From Actinomycetes bacterium (lineage in GTDB: Bacteria > Actinomycetota > Acidimicrobiia > Acidimicrobiales > CADCSY01): a stretch of 8,861 nucleotides of DNA. Under the pieces are notes generated by a model. It made no database searches. It saw nothing but the letters and a program-made list of their open reading frames with translations, and was not told the DNA's origin. The stretch lies in the NCBI GenBank assembly GCA_025464025.1, contig JAODBP010000083.1:1-8861 (forward strand). Direction: 5' to 3'. Of the stretch, positions 1-6,069 are shown in pieces (the stretch's first letter is position 1; the number at the start of each line of letters is the position of its first letter). Made by a program: the position numbers and the translations under genes.

Positions 1-140
1 GGACCTGGTGCTTCCCGAACTGGCGACGGATTGACAACGTTTCTGTTGTCAATCCATCGCCAGTTCGAGCGCAGGGACTCGGGCGCGCCCACCGTCGTCT
101 CAGGGCGTCCTTGGTCTTTCACCCCTGACGCGAACGTCCG
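1..140 (+). repeat. Left copy of a ~140-bp inverted repeat pair
   Basis: These bases match the reverse complement of 8547-8685. By hand alignment I count about six substitutions and one 1-base indel (CCC at 14-16 versus CC), with a perfectly identical block from 30 to 112 (partner 8575-8657). The copy holds a long hairpin (16-67), a 10-bp palindrome GGGCGCGCCC (81-90), and a tail in which TCAGGG (100-105) can pair with CCCTGA (123-128) around the motif CGTCCTTGGTCTTTC (106-120). The window edge probably truncates it, because the right copy carries extra related sequence on the side that would lie before base 1. It is non-coding as far as I can see, and its function is unknown. Confidence 0.93.
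16..67. other. Long hairpin / operator-like palindrome in left repeat
   Basis: A 23-base arm (16-38) is complementary to 45-67 at 22 of 23 positions, the only mismatch being C27/A56, around a 6-base loop GTTTCT. The tip of the stem, TTGACAAC-N6-GTTGTCAA (31-52), is AT-rich in a very GC-rich region. It could be a stable RNA stem acting as a factor-independent stop or processing site, or a DNA operator for a dimeric regulator. No T-run follows on either strand, so it is not a classical intrinsic terminator. Confidence 0.8.
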
Positions 141-240
141 ATCTCGTCAGGCCACGGCGCCTGTCCGCTCATCCCTCGTCGTGAGGCGCCCTGGGCACGA
201 ACCGACCTGACGGGGTAGAGGTCCGGGACCCCCGTCCGCC

Positions 241-248
241 GAAGGGAG
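241..248 (+). promoter_or_regulatory. Shine-Dalgarno site that sets the GTG start at 253
   Basis: The purine-rich GAAGGGAG lies 4 nt before GTG 253. This supports GTG as the start of the lipase-like gene and places the signal peptide at the N-terminus. The remaining upstream bases (141-240) show no convincing -35/-10 pair. Confidence 0.65.
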
Positions 249-252
249 TCCA

Positions 253-1335
253 GTGACCCGTCGAGCCCTCGTCATCGCCCTGGTGGTCGTGCTCGGCGTC
301 CTGGGCCTGGCGGTCGGCTCCGCCGTGGGCGCGCCGGTGCACGTTGACGACCCCGGGCGGGTGCTCGAGCTGACGCCCCGGGGTGGGGGCGCCTTCGACC
401 TCCGCTACCGCTCGACGGGGATCGACGGCCACGCCACGAGCGAAACGGCGGTGGTCTGGCTGCCGACGGGCGCACGGTCGGGCCACGTCGTGGCCTGGGG
501 CCACCCCACCACCGGTCTCGGCGACCGGTGCGCCCCCTCGACCGGCACCGACGTCGTGCCCGGGCTCGACCAGCTCCTCGCCGCCGGGCACGTCGTGGTC
601 GCGCCGGACTACGAGGGCCTGGGCTCGGCCGGCGACCACCCGTACCTGATCGGCACCAGCGAGGCCCGCAGCGTGCTCGACGCCATCCGCGCCGCCCGCT
701 CGGTGGCCCACGTCGAAGGGCGCTCGGTCGTGTTCGGCTGGTCCCAGGGCGGCCACGCCGCCCTGTTCGCCGCTCGCATGGCCCGGTCGTACGCGCCCGA
801 CGTCCGCCTCGCCGGCGTCGCCGCCATCGCCCCGGTCACCGACATGCAGGGGCTCGTCGACGGCACCTCGACGTTCTCGCAGATCCCGGGCTTCGTCGCC
901 CTGGTCACCGCCGGCTACGCGTCCACCTACGACGACCTCGACCCGACCGCCGTGGTGCCCGACGCCGCCGACGCGCTGCCGATCGTCCGCCACGACTGCG
1001 CCATCGAGGCCGGCTCGAAGCTCGCCGGCACGATCACGACGGCGCCAGGTCGGGCATGGGTCCGCCGGCTCCAGCAGAACGACCCGACGACCAAGCGCCT
1101 GCGCATCCCGGCCCTGCTCGTCCACGGCCAGCAGGACGCCCTGCTCCCGTTCGGCGCCACGGCCGATGCCTACGAGCGGCTGTGCGCCAACGGTTCCCCG
1201 GTCCGGCTCGACGCGCTGGCCTCGGCCGGCCACGGCGACGTCGTGGCCCGCTCGACCGACGACGTGGTGCGCTGGCTCGAGGGCCGGCTCGCCGGCAACC
1301 GGCTCACCGGTTGCGACGTGCGCTGGAGCAGCTAG
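253..1335 (+). CDS. Exported secretory-lipase-like alpha/beta hydrolase
   Basis: This 360-residue protein is probably a secreted esterase or lipase of the alpha/beta-hydrolase fold, resembling the secretory lipase (LIP) family. Residues 1-27 look like a signal peptide: MTRR, then a long Ala/Val/Leu/Gly core ending near AVGA; no lipobox cysteine is seen. The nucleophile elbow is GWSQGG with Ser164. The likely acid is Asp295 (HGQQDALLP) and the likely base is His327 (AGHGD). An upstream HVVVAPDYEGLG segment (113-124) is typical of this family. Four cysteines (93, 249, 311, 354) could form two disulfides, which suits an exported enzyme. The GTG start has a good Shine-Dalgarno. The substrate cannot be told; short-chain acylglycerols or other esters are plausible. 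The TAG stop shares its CTAG with the stop of the gene on the opposite strand. It could also be a peptidase-like S9 relative, but the PDYEGLG and GWSQGG context favours lipase. Confidence 0.9.
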   Translation: MTRRALVIALVVVLGVLGLAVGSAVGAPVHVDDPGRVLELTPRGGGAFDLRYRSTGIDGHATSETAVVWLPTGARSGHVVAWGHPTTGLGDRCAPSTGTDVVPGLDQLLAAGHVVVAPDYEGLGSAGDHPYLIGTSEARSVLDAIRAARSVAHVEGRSVVFGWSQGGHAALFAARMARSYAPDVRLAGVAAIAPVTDMQGLVDGTSTFSQIPGFVALVTAGYASTYDDLDPTAVVPDAADALPIVRHDCAIEAGSKLAGTITTAPGRAWVRRLQQNDPTTKRLRIPALLVHGQQDALLPFGATADAYERLCANGSPVRLDALASAGHGDVVARSTDDVVRWLEGRLAGNRLTGCDVRWSS

Positions 1336-1583
1336 CTCACGTCGGCGACGACGTCACCGACGTAGGCCGTCGTCGCCTCACCGAGGCCCTCGGCCAGGAA
1401 GCCGACCAGCCGTGCCGCGTCGGTCACGCTGAGGTGGAACGTCTCCGTGCACACGTCGTCTCGCCAGACGCTGACGTTCACGAAGCCGTGCTCGAGGTGC
1501 CAGGTGGCGCGCAAGCCGACCCCACGCTCGTCGACGAACAGCTCCCGTCCCACCGGCAAGCGGTGGACCTGCCCCTGCTCCAC
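1332..1583 (-). CDS. Small hypothetical protein (83 aa)
   Basis: I do not recognise this family. The 83-residue product has no signal peptide, membrane segment or known motif. Its first half alternates hydrophobic and polar residues as beta strands do (LPVGRELFVDERGVGLRATW, then a FVNVSVW stretch). Residues about 53-70 (VTDAARLVGFLAEGLGEA) look like one amphipathic helix. Reasons to treat it as real: the residue mix is ordinary rather than the Arg/Pro/Ala-rich run of antisense frames, and it fills the only gap between two solid genes. The GTG at 1583 lacks a clear Shine-Dalgarno. An in-frame TTG eight codons later, preceded by GGGGCAGG, is an alternative start. It diverges from the ferritin-like gene with 47 nt between starts and ends on a CTAG shared with the lipase-like gene. 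Confidence 0.65.
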   Translation of the reverse strand: MEQGQVHRLPVGRELFVDERGVGLRATWHLEHGFVNVSVWRDDVCTETFHLSVTDAARLVGFLAEGLGEATTAYVGDVVADVS

Positions 1584-1620
1584 GGGCCAATGGTGCCATC
1601 TCGCCGGCCGGTCTGCTCCG

Positions 1621-1628
1621 AAGAGGTG
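1621..1628 (+). promoter_or_regulatory. Shine-Dalgarno site for ATG 1631
   Basis: AAGAGGTG ends 2 nt before ATG 1631, with its GAGG core 4-5 nt away. It fixes the start of the ferritin-like gene and lies in the 47-nt divergent gap with the small hypothetical gene. Confidence 0.6.
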
Positions 1629-1630
1629 AC

Positions 1631-2413
1631 ATGGCCTTCGACCTCGACACCTACAAGCGGGTGACCGGCCGGCTCGAGTACGACGACGTCGACTTCGACG
1701 CCTTCCGCGACCAGCCCCTCGACGAGGCCTCCCTGCGCTGCCTCCGGTACATGCACGACATCGAGGAGCACACGTCGTGCTACCTCCGGAACCTGCTCAA
1801 CACGAGGGCCCACTACGACCCCGAGATCACGACGTTCCTCACCATGTGGAACTTCGAGGAGCTGTGGCACGGGGAGGCCATCGGCCAGGTGCTCGCCGCC
1901 CACGACGAGCCCGGCACCCTGCCGCGGGTGGCCAGGATGCGCGAGCGGCTCGGGCGCAAGATCGGCAGCCCCATCGGTTGGATGGCGTTCTCGGCGGCGA
2001 CCAAGCACTTCCTCGCCGTGCACATGACCTTCGGCGTGGTCAACGAGTGGACCACGCAGGCGGCGTACTCACGGCTGGCCTCGGTGTGCGACCACCCGGT
2101 GCTGGCCGACCTCCTGCGCCGGATCATGAAGCAGGAGGGCCGCCACATCGACTTCTACCTCGACAAGGCCAAGGAGCACCTCGAACCGCTCGGCGCCCGG
2201 CGCCAGACCCGCTTCGTCATGAAGCACTTCTGGAAGCCGGTCGGCTCGTCGCTCATGCCGGAGGACGACACCCGCCACCTGGCCCGGACGTTGTTCGCCG
2301 GTGCCGAGGGGAGGCCGATGCTTGAGCGCATCGACCGCCGCATCGACCGCCTCCCCGGGCTCGGCGACCTCCACCTCCTCACCGAGGCGTTCGGCCGCTG
2401 CGCGCTGGCCTGA
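1631..2413 (+). CDS. Di-iron ferritin-like / acyl-ACP-desaturase-like protein
   Basis: This 260-residue, mostly helical, soluble protein carries the metal-ligand pattern of ferritin-like four-helix bundles: Glu46 (DIEEHT) on helix 1, Glu77-x-x-His80 (EELWHGEA) on helix 2, Glu139 (VVNEWTT) on helix 3 and Glu169-x-x-His172 (KQEGRHIDFY) on helix 4. Two ExxH motifs plus two single Glu residues are what a non-haem di-iron centre needs. The EELWHGEA and EGRHIDFY pieces resemble acyl-ACP desaturases of the DesA type, but the protein is shorter than typical plant or DesA1 enzymes. It may therefore be a desaturase relative or another di-iron oxidase or oxygenase; the substrate and electron donor are not evident. 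A good Shine-Dalgarno supports ATG 1631. The stop is 3 bp from the stop of the convergent Nudix gene. No ferredoxin or reductase gene is adjacent. Confidence 0.78.
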   Translation: MAFDLDTYKRVTGRLEYDDVDFDAFRDQPLDEASLRCLRYMHDIEEHTSCYLRNLLNTRAHYDPEITTFLTMWNFEELWHGEAIGQVLAAHDEPGTLPRVARMRERLGRKIGSPIGWMAFSAATKHFLAVHMTFGVVNEWTTQAAYSRLASVCDHPVLADLLRRIMKQEGRHIDFYLDKAKEHLEPLGARRQTRFVMKHFWKPVGSSLMPEDDTRHLARTLFAGAEGRPMLERIDRRIDRLPGLGDLHLLTEAFGRCALA

Positions 2414-2416
2414 GCT

Positions 2417-3127
2417 TCAGCTCCGCTCGTAGCGCCAGGGCAGTGACGAGATGAAGAGGCGATGCCGGCCCCCGGGCAGCGTCGGGTCCTCCGTCTCGTA
2501 GCCGGCGTCGCCCGCCCACATCCCGACCGACTCGCCGTCGAGCGAGGCGAACTTGGTGACGAACACCTGCACCGGGGCCGCCTCGGCCGCGGCCAGGGCG
2601 GTGGCCACGTCGTCGTGCCTGGCCACGAAGTCGAGGGTGATCCACGTGGGCGGCAGCAGGGTGGCCTCCCCGGCGGCGTGGCGGGCCAGGGCGTCCGCAG
2701 GGCGGAGCCACTCGTGGTCGACGATCTCGCCCCCGTCGATCTCCACCACCTCCCCCGTGGCGGCGGCGAGGAAGAACCAGGTGGCGTACCGCTTGATCTC
2801 GACGAGGGGCGGGGTCCAGTGCGACAGGGCCACGAGGTGCTCGGGGTCGACGACCAGCGCCGCCTCCTCGGCCGCCTCGCGGATCGCCGCGTTGCGGGCG
2901 GCGGCCTCCTCGTCGTCGGGCCGGGCCGGATCGATGTCCTCGGGGTCGACCCGACCACCGGGGAACACCCACATCCCGGCGGCGAAGCCCAGCTTCTTGT
3001 TCTTCCGCAGGAGCAGGACCTCGATGCCGTCGGCACCGTCCCGGAGGACCACCACCGTCGCGGCCGGCACGCTCTTGGGCGCCTCGCCCGAGCCGCCGAG
3101 CGCCATCTTGGCCAGGTCGTCGCTCAT
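2417..3127 (-). CDS. NUDT19-like Nudix hydrolase (putative CoA/acyl-CoA diphosphatase)
   Basis: This 236-residue protein is a predicted pyrophosphohydrolase of nucleoside-diphosphate-linked compounds. It contains a split Nudix box: GGRVD at 57-61, then about 20 inserted residues rich in Asp, Glu and Ala, then REAAEEAAL at 83-91, whose acidic residues (Glu84, Glu87, Glu88) would bind Mg2+. The usual Gly before the final hydrophobic residue is Ala. Inserted Nudix boxes, followed by a W-x-P-x(5)-RY-x-T-x-F-F-L-A segment (104-121, here WTPPLVEIKRYATWFFLA), are typical of the NUDT19/RP2 group, whose studied members cleave CoA and acyl-CoA. The N-terminal VVVLRDGADGIEVLLLRK strand pair (25-42) is the normal Nudix start. 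The ATG overlaps the stop of the upstream alpha/beta hydrolase as ATGA, so the two are probably translationally coupled. The substrate is inferred from family resemblance. Confidence 0.85.
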   Translation of the reverse strand: MSDDLAKMALGGSGEAPKSVPAATVVVLRDGADGIEVLLLRKNKKLGFAAGMWVFPGGRVDPEDIDPARPDDEEAAARNAAIREAAEEAALVVDPEHLVALSHWTPPLVEIKRYATWFFLAAATGEVVEIDGGEIVDHEWLRPADALARHAAGEATLLPPTWITLDFVARHDDVATALAAAEAAPVQVFVTKFASLDGESVGMWAGDAGYETEDPTLPGGRHRLFISSLPWRYERS

Positions 3128-4017
3128 GACTGGAACACCCAGCGCTGGATGAGGGCGGCCAGCTCCAGCGGCTTGTCGCCCTGGACCGAGTGGCCCGAGC
3201 CCTCGACCACCACCACCTCGGTGTCGGGCTGGCGCCGCAGCCACTCCTCCACGTCCTCGTCGCCGACGACCTCGGACGTGCCACCCCGCACGAGGAGGAT
3301 CGGGGAGGTGATGGCCGAGACCTCGTCCCACAGCTCGGCGAAGTCGACCACGCCCTCGGCCGCGTCCTGCCGCATCCGGTTGAGCCGGTCGTAGCGCCAC
3401 ACCCAGGTGCCGTCGTCGTTGGGCCTGGCGTTGTGGAGCACGCCCCGGCGGAGGGACGACTCGCTGCGGGTCGGGTTGTACTGGATCGTCCGCTCGAGGA
3501 TCTGGTCGAACGACTCGAACACCTCGGGCCCGTCGATGAAGGCCACGATGGGGGCGGCCTTCAGGTGGTCGGTGCCGGGGGTGACGTCGACGATCACGGC
3601 CTTGCGGACCAGGTCGGCGTGGCGGGAGGCGAGCACGGTGGTGGTGAGCCCGCCGAGCGACATGCCGAGGACGGCCGCCGCGTTCGGGGCCAGCTCCCGG
3701 AGGGCGATGGCGACGGCCTCGGCGTTCTCGACCGGCCCGTAGCGCCCGTCGTCGCGCCAGTCGGAGTGGCCGTGGCCGGGCAGGTCGACGGCCACCAGCG
3801 GGCGGCCGAGGGCGAGGGCCACCGTGTCCCACGTGTGGGCGTTCTGGGCCCCGCCGTGGATGAGCACCAGCTCCGGCTCGGCGTCGCCCCACACGAGGGC
3901 GCTGACCCGCTGCCCGCCGCCGACGTCGACCGAGCGGCGCTCGACCTTCGGCACGGTGAAGTCGAGGCCGACCTCGCTGGCGTTGTCGGCCAGCATCGAG
4001 AACTCGTCGTACTGCAT
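3124..4017 (-). CDS. Alpha/beta-hydrolase fold protein
   Basis: This 297-residue cytoplasmic hydrolase has the order expected of the MhpC/epoxide-hydrolase-like superfamily. An oxyanion segment HGGAQNAHTWD (54-64) is followed by DLPGHGHSD (78-86), the nucleophile elbow GMSLGG with Ser120, and the base His276 in GSGHSVQGDKP. The acid is less clear: RGGTSEVVGDED (244-255) has Glu249 where relatives often have Asp, with Asp253 as an alternative. Activity could be esterase, thioesterase, lactonase or C-C hydrolase. The frame stays open to 4383, but that extension reads antisense through the CoA-transferase gene, so I start at ATG 4017. There is no clear Shine-Dalgarno, but TAGCTT lies 7 nt upstream (4025-4030 on the plus strand), which would fit a leaderless transcript. 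ATG 3996 is an alternative start. It is first in a two-gene unit with the Nudix gene. Confidence 0.88.
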   Translation of the reverse strand: MQYDEFSMLADNASEVGLDFTVPKVERRSVDVGGGQRVSALVWGDAEPELVLIHGGAQNAHTWDTVALALGRPLVAVDLPGHGHSDWRDDGRYGPVENAEAVAIALRELAPNAAAVLGMSLGGLTTTVLASRHADLVRKAVIVDVTPGTDHLKAAPIVAFIDGPEVFESFDQILERTIQYNPTRSESSLRRGVLHNARPNDDGTWVWRYDRLNRMRQDAAEGVVDFAELWDEVSAITSPILLVRGGTSEVVGDEDVEEWLRRQPDTEVVVVEGSGHSVQGDKPLELAALIQRWVFQS

Positions 4018-4042
4018 GGTTCGGAAGCTAGACCTTGTCGCC
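4018..4042. promoter_or_regulatory. 25-bp divergent promoter gap
   Basis: Only 25 bp separate the two divergent ATG codons at 4017 (-) and 4043 (+). A CTAG in the middle contributes to a -10-like hexamer in each direction: TAGCTT on the minus strand, matching TANNNT, 7 nt before ATG 4017; and TAGACC on the plus strand (4029-4034), 8 nt before ATG 4043. No -35-like hexamer is apparent at normal spacing. Leaderless transcription both ways is a plausible reading; the alternative is that promoters lie inside the facing genes. Confidence 0.35.
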
Positions 4043-5215
4043 ATGCCGGGACCGATGGAGGGGATTCGCATCGTCGAGCTGGGGGTGTGGGTGGCCGGTC
4101 CGGCCGCCGGCGGCATCCTCGCCGACTGGGGCGCGGACGTGATCAAGATCGAGCCGCCCACGGGCGACCCGGCACGGGGCTTCAACAAGATGCTCGGCGG
4201 CGACATGGAGAGCAGCCCGCCGTTCGAGCTCGACAACCGCTCGAAGCGCAGCGTCGTGCTCGACCTCCAGACCGAGGAGGGGCGGGCCAGGGCGCTCGAG
4301 CTGATCGCCACGGCCGACGTCTTCCTCACCAACATCCGGGTCGATGCCCTCGAGCGGATCGGGCTCGGCCCCGAGACCCTCATGGCTCGCGACGAGCGGC
4401 TCGTCTACGCCCTCGTCACCGGCTTCGGCATGGAGGGGCCGGACAAGGACCGGGCCGCCTACGACATCGCCGCCTACTGGGCCCGCTCCGGCATCGCCAG
4501 CCTCCTCACCAAGCCGGGCGGCGACCCGCCCTTCCAGCGGGGCGGCATGGGCGACCACACGGCCGGCATGACCGGTGCCGCCATGATCTGCGGCGCCCTC
4601 GTGGGTCGGAGCACGACAGGCAAGGGCCAGCTCGTTAGCACGTCGCTGCTGCGGGCCGGCGCGTACACCGTGGGCTTCGACATCAACGTGTACCTCATGT
4701 GGGGACACGGGATCGCCGTCGGCACCCGTGAAGCGATGGGCAACCCGGCGATGAACAACTACCCGACCGGGGACGGCCGGCGGTTCTGGATCGTGGGGCT
4801 CGAGGGCGAGCGCCACTGGCCCCCGCTGGCCCGGGCCGTCGGGCACCCCGAGTGGCTCGAGGGCCACGACTACTCGACCCCGGCCGGGCGCTTCCAGCAC
4901 GCCCGTGAGCTGATCGCCACCCTCGACGAGATCTTCCTCACCAAGTCGCTCGACGAGTGGGCCGAGGTGTTCGCCACCGAGCCCGACTTCTTCTGGGCCC
5001 CGCTCAACACGATCGAGGACCTCGTCGCCGACCCGCAGTTCCACGCCGCCGGTGGGCTGGTCGAGGTGCCGGACGGGTCGTCCAGCACGACGATGGTGAA
5101 CACCCCGGTCGACTTCCACGGCACCCCCTCGGCGCCGCGGTGGATCGCTCCCGAGCTGGGCCAGCACACCGAGGAGGTCCTCGCCGAGCTCGCTGCCCGG
5201 CGCGGCGATGGCTGA
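4043..5215 (+). CDS. CaiB/BaiF family III CoA-transferase
   Basis: This 390-residue protein is a family III CoA-transferase, the group that includes formyl-CoA transferase, CaiB, BaiF and alpha-methylacyl-CoA racemase. It moves CoA between acids, or racemises acyl-CoA, in the cytoplasm. Clear signatures are GIRIVELGVWVAGPAAGGIL (7-26), ADWGADVIKIEPP (27-39), NRSKRSVVLDL (65-75) with the family's KRS-x-x-LDL, VFLTN near 93-97 and GDHTAGMTGA (170-179), in which Asp171 is the likely catalytic Asp. The full length matches the family. A second ATG at 4055 (MEGIRIVELG) is an alternative start; neither has a strong Shine-Dalgarno. The frame upstream to 3824 is open but antisense to the alpha/beta hydrolase and was dropped. 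It heads an operon: its last 8 nt overlap the kinase start. The substrate acid is unknown. Confidence 0.92.
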   Translation: MPGPMEGIRIVELGVWVAGPAAGGILADWGADVIKIEPPTGDPARGFNKMLGGDMESSPPFELDNRSKRSVVLDLQTEEGRARALELIATADVFLTNIRVDALERIGLGPETLMARDERLVYALVTGFGMEGPDKDRAAYDIAAYWARSGIASLLTKPGGDPPFQRGGMGDHTAGMTGAAMICGALVGRSTTGKGQLVSTSLLRAGAYTVGFDINVYLMWGHGIAVGTREAMGNPAMNNYPTGDGRRFWIVGLEGERHWPPLARAVGHPEWLEGHDYSTPAGRFQHARELIATLDEIFLTKSLDEWAEVFATEPDFFWAPLNTIEDLVADPQFHAAGGLVEVPDGSSSTTMVNTPVDFHGTPSAPRWIAPELGQHTEEVLAELAARRGDG

Positions 5216-6068
5216 GGGGACCGAACCTCGAGGGATCGCGCTCGCCCTCGACGTGGGGGCGACGAAGGCAGCGGTGGCGCGGGTCGAGCCCGACGGCACG
5301 GTGCTCGAGCGGGACTCGGTGCCGACGGCCGGCGTCGACGACCCGTTCGCCGGCATCGGTGAGCTGCTGCTGGCCCTCCGGGGCGACGCCGTGGTGTGCG
5401 GCATCGGCAGCGCCGGCCCGATGACCGAGCGGGGCGAGCGGGTGTCGCCGGTGAACCTGCCGGCCTGGCGCGACTTCCCGCTCCGGTCCCGGGTGGCCGA
5501 GGTGACCGGCCTGCCCACGTTCCTCGACGGCGACGCCAAGGCGCTGGCCCTGGCCGAGGGCCGGTTCGGGGCGGCGCAGGGCGTCGACCGCTACCTGGCC
5601 GTGGTCGTGTCCACCGGCGTGGGCGGCGGGATCGTGCTCGACGGCCGCCTGCTCGACGGGGCGTTCGGCAACGCCGGCCACATCGGCCACGTGATCGTCG
5701 AACCCGACGGACGGCCGTGCGGCTGCGGCGGACGGGGCTGCCTGGAGGCCGAGGTGTCGGGCACGGCGATCACGGCGGTGACCGGCCGGCCGCCGCTGGA
5801 GGCACCGGCCGAGGTGCGGGCGCGGGCCGGCCGGCTGACCGGCCAGGCCGTGGCGTCGGTGGCCAACCTGCTCGACCTCCGGCTCGCCGTGGTCGCCGGC
5901 TCGGTGGCGCTGGGGTTCGGCGACGTGTTCTTCGCCGCGGCCCAGGCCGAGCTCGACCTGCGGGCCCGGCTGGCGTTCTCGGCCGGGGCCCGCATCGTGC
6001 CGAGCACGCTGGCCGACGGCCCGGTCCTGGGCGCAGCGTGCGTCGGCTGGAGGGGCGAGACTGGCTGA
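5208..6068 (+). CDS. ROK-family sugar kinase (glucokinase-like)
   Basis: This 286-residue protein is a cytoplasmic ATP-dependent hexose kinase of the ROK family, with no N-terminal DNA-binding domain, so it is a kinase rather than a NagC/XylR-type repressor. Visible motifs are the phosphate loop LDVGATKAAVARV (14-26), FLDGDAKALALAEG with the likely catalytic Asp109, STGVGGGIVLDG (135-146), and the zinc site His161, Cys171, Cys173 and Cys178 in the GH...CGCGGRGCLE signature. Two positions differ from classic glucokinases: the N of the usual ND-A motif is Gly108, and the sugar-binding Glu of GxxGExGH is His158 (GNAGHIGH). The specificity may therefore not be plain glucose. ATG 5208 lies inside the end of the CoA-transferase gene and lacks a Shine-Dalgarno, pointing to translational coupling. 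The GH3 gene starts 1 nt after the stop, so sugar released there is the natural substrate. Confidence 0.9.
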   Translation: MAEGTEPRGIALALDVGATKAAVARVEPDGTVLERDSVPTAGVDDPFAGIGELLLALRGDAVVCGIGSAGPMTERGERVSPVNLPAWRDFPLRSRVAEVTGLPTFLDGDAKALALAEGRFGAAQGVDRYLAVVVSTGVGGGIVLDGRLLDGAFGNAGHIGHVIVEPDGRPCGCGGRGCLEAEVSGTAITAVTGRPPLEAPAEVRARAGRLTGQAVASVANLLDLRLAVVAGSVALGFGDVFFAAAQAELDLRARLAFSAGARIVPSTLADGPVLGAACVGWRGETG

Positions 6069-6069
6069 C

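Noticed and set aside
1..140. A shared open frame through both repeats (plus strand on the left, minus on the right) containing LTTFLLSIHRQFERRDSG, as if the repeat encoded a peptide.
   Set aside because: All five codons that differ within the shared frame change the amino acid (G/E, W/L, S/P, T/D, V/A), there is no convincing start, the indel shifts the upstream frame, and the palindrome itself explains the conservation.
145..212. CGTCAGG (145-151) and CCTGACG (206-212) as a regulatory inverted repeat upstream of the lipase-like gene.
   Set aside because: Only 7 bp, 54 bp apart, in GC-rich DNA where such matches are expected by chance.
169..1233. Long minus-strand open frame (354 codons) opposite the lipase-like gene.
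   Set aside because: It is a Gly/Arg/Ala-rich antisense frame produced by high GC content; the plus-strand gene has a signal peptide, catalytic triad and Shine-Dalgarno.
2417..3892. A 491-codon minus frame that would fuse an Arg/Pro-rich region to the Nudix protein.
   Set aside because: The first part is out of frame with the alpha/beta hydrolase coding the same bases; the Nudix protein starts at ATG 3127 in an ATGA overlap.
4018..4383. N-terminal extension of the alpha/beta hydrolase to 4383.
   Set aside because: The extra residues are Ser/Arg/Pro-rich and antisense to the conserved N-terminus of the CoA-transferase; ATG 4017 begins the family-like sequence.
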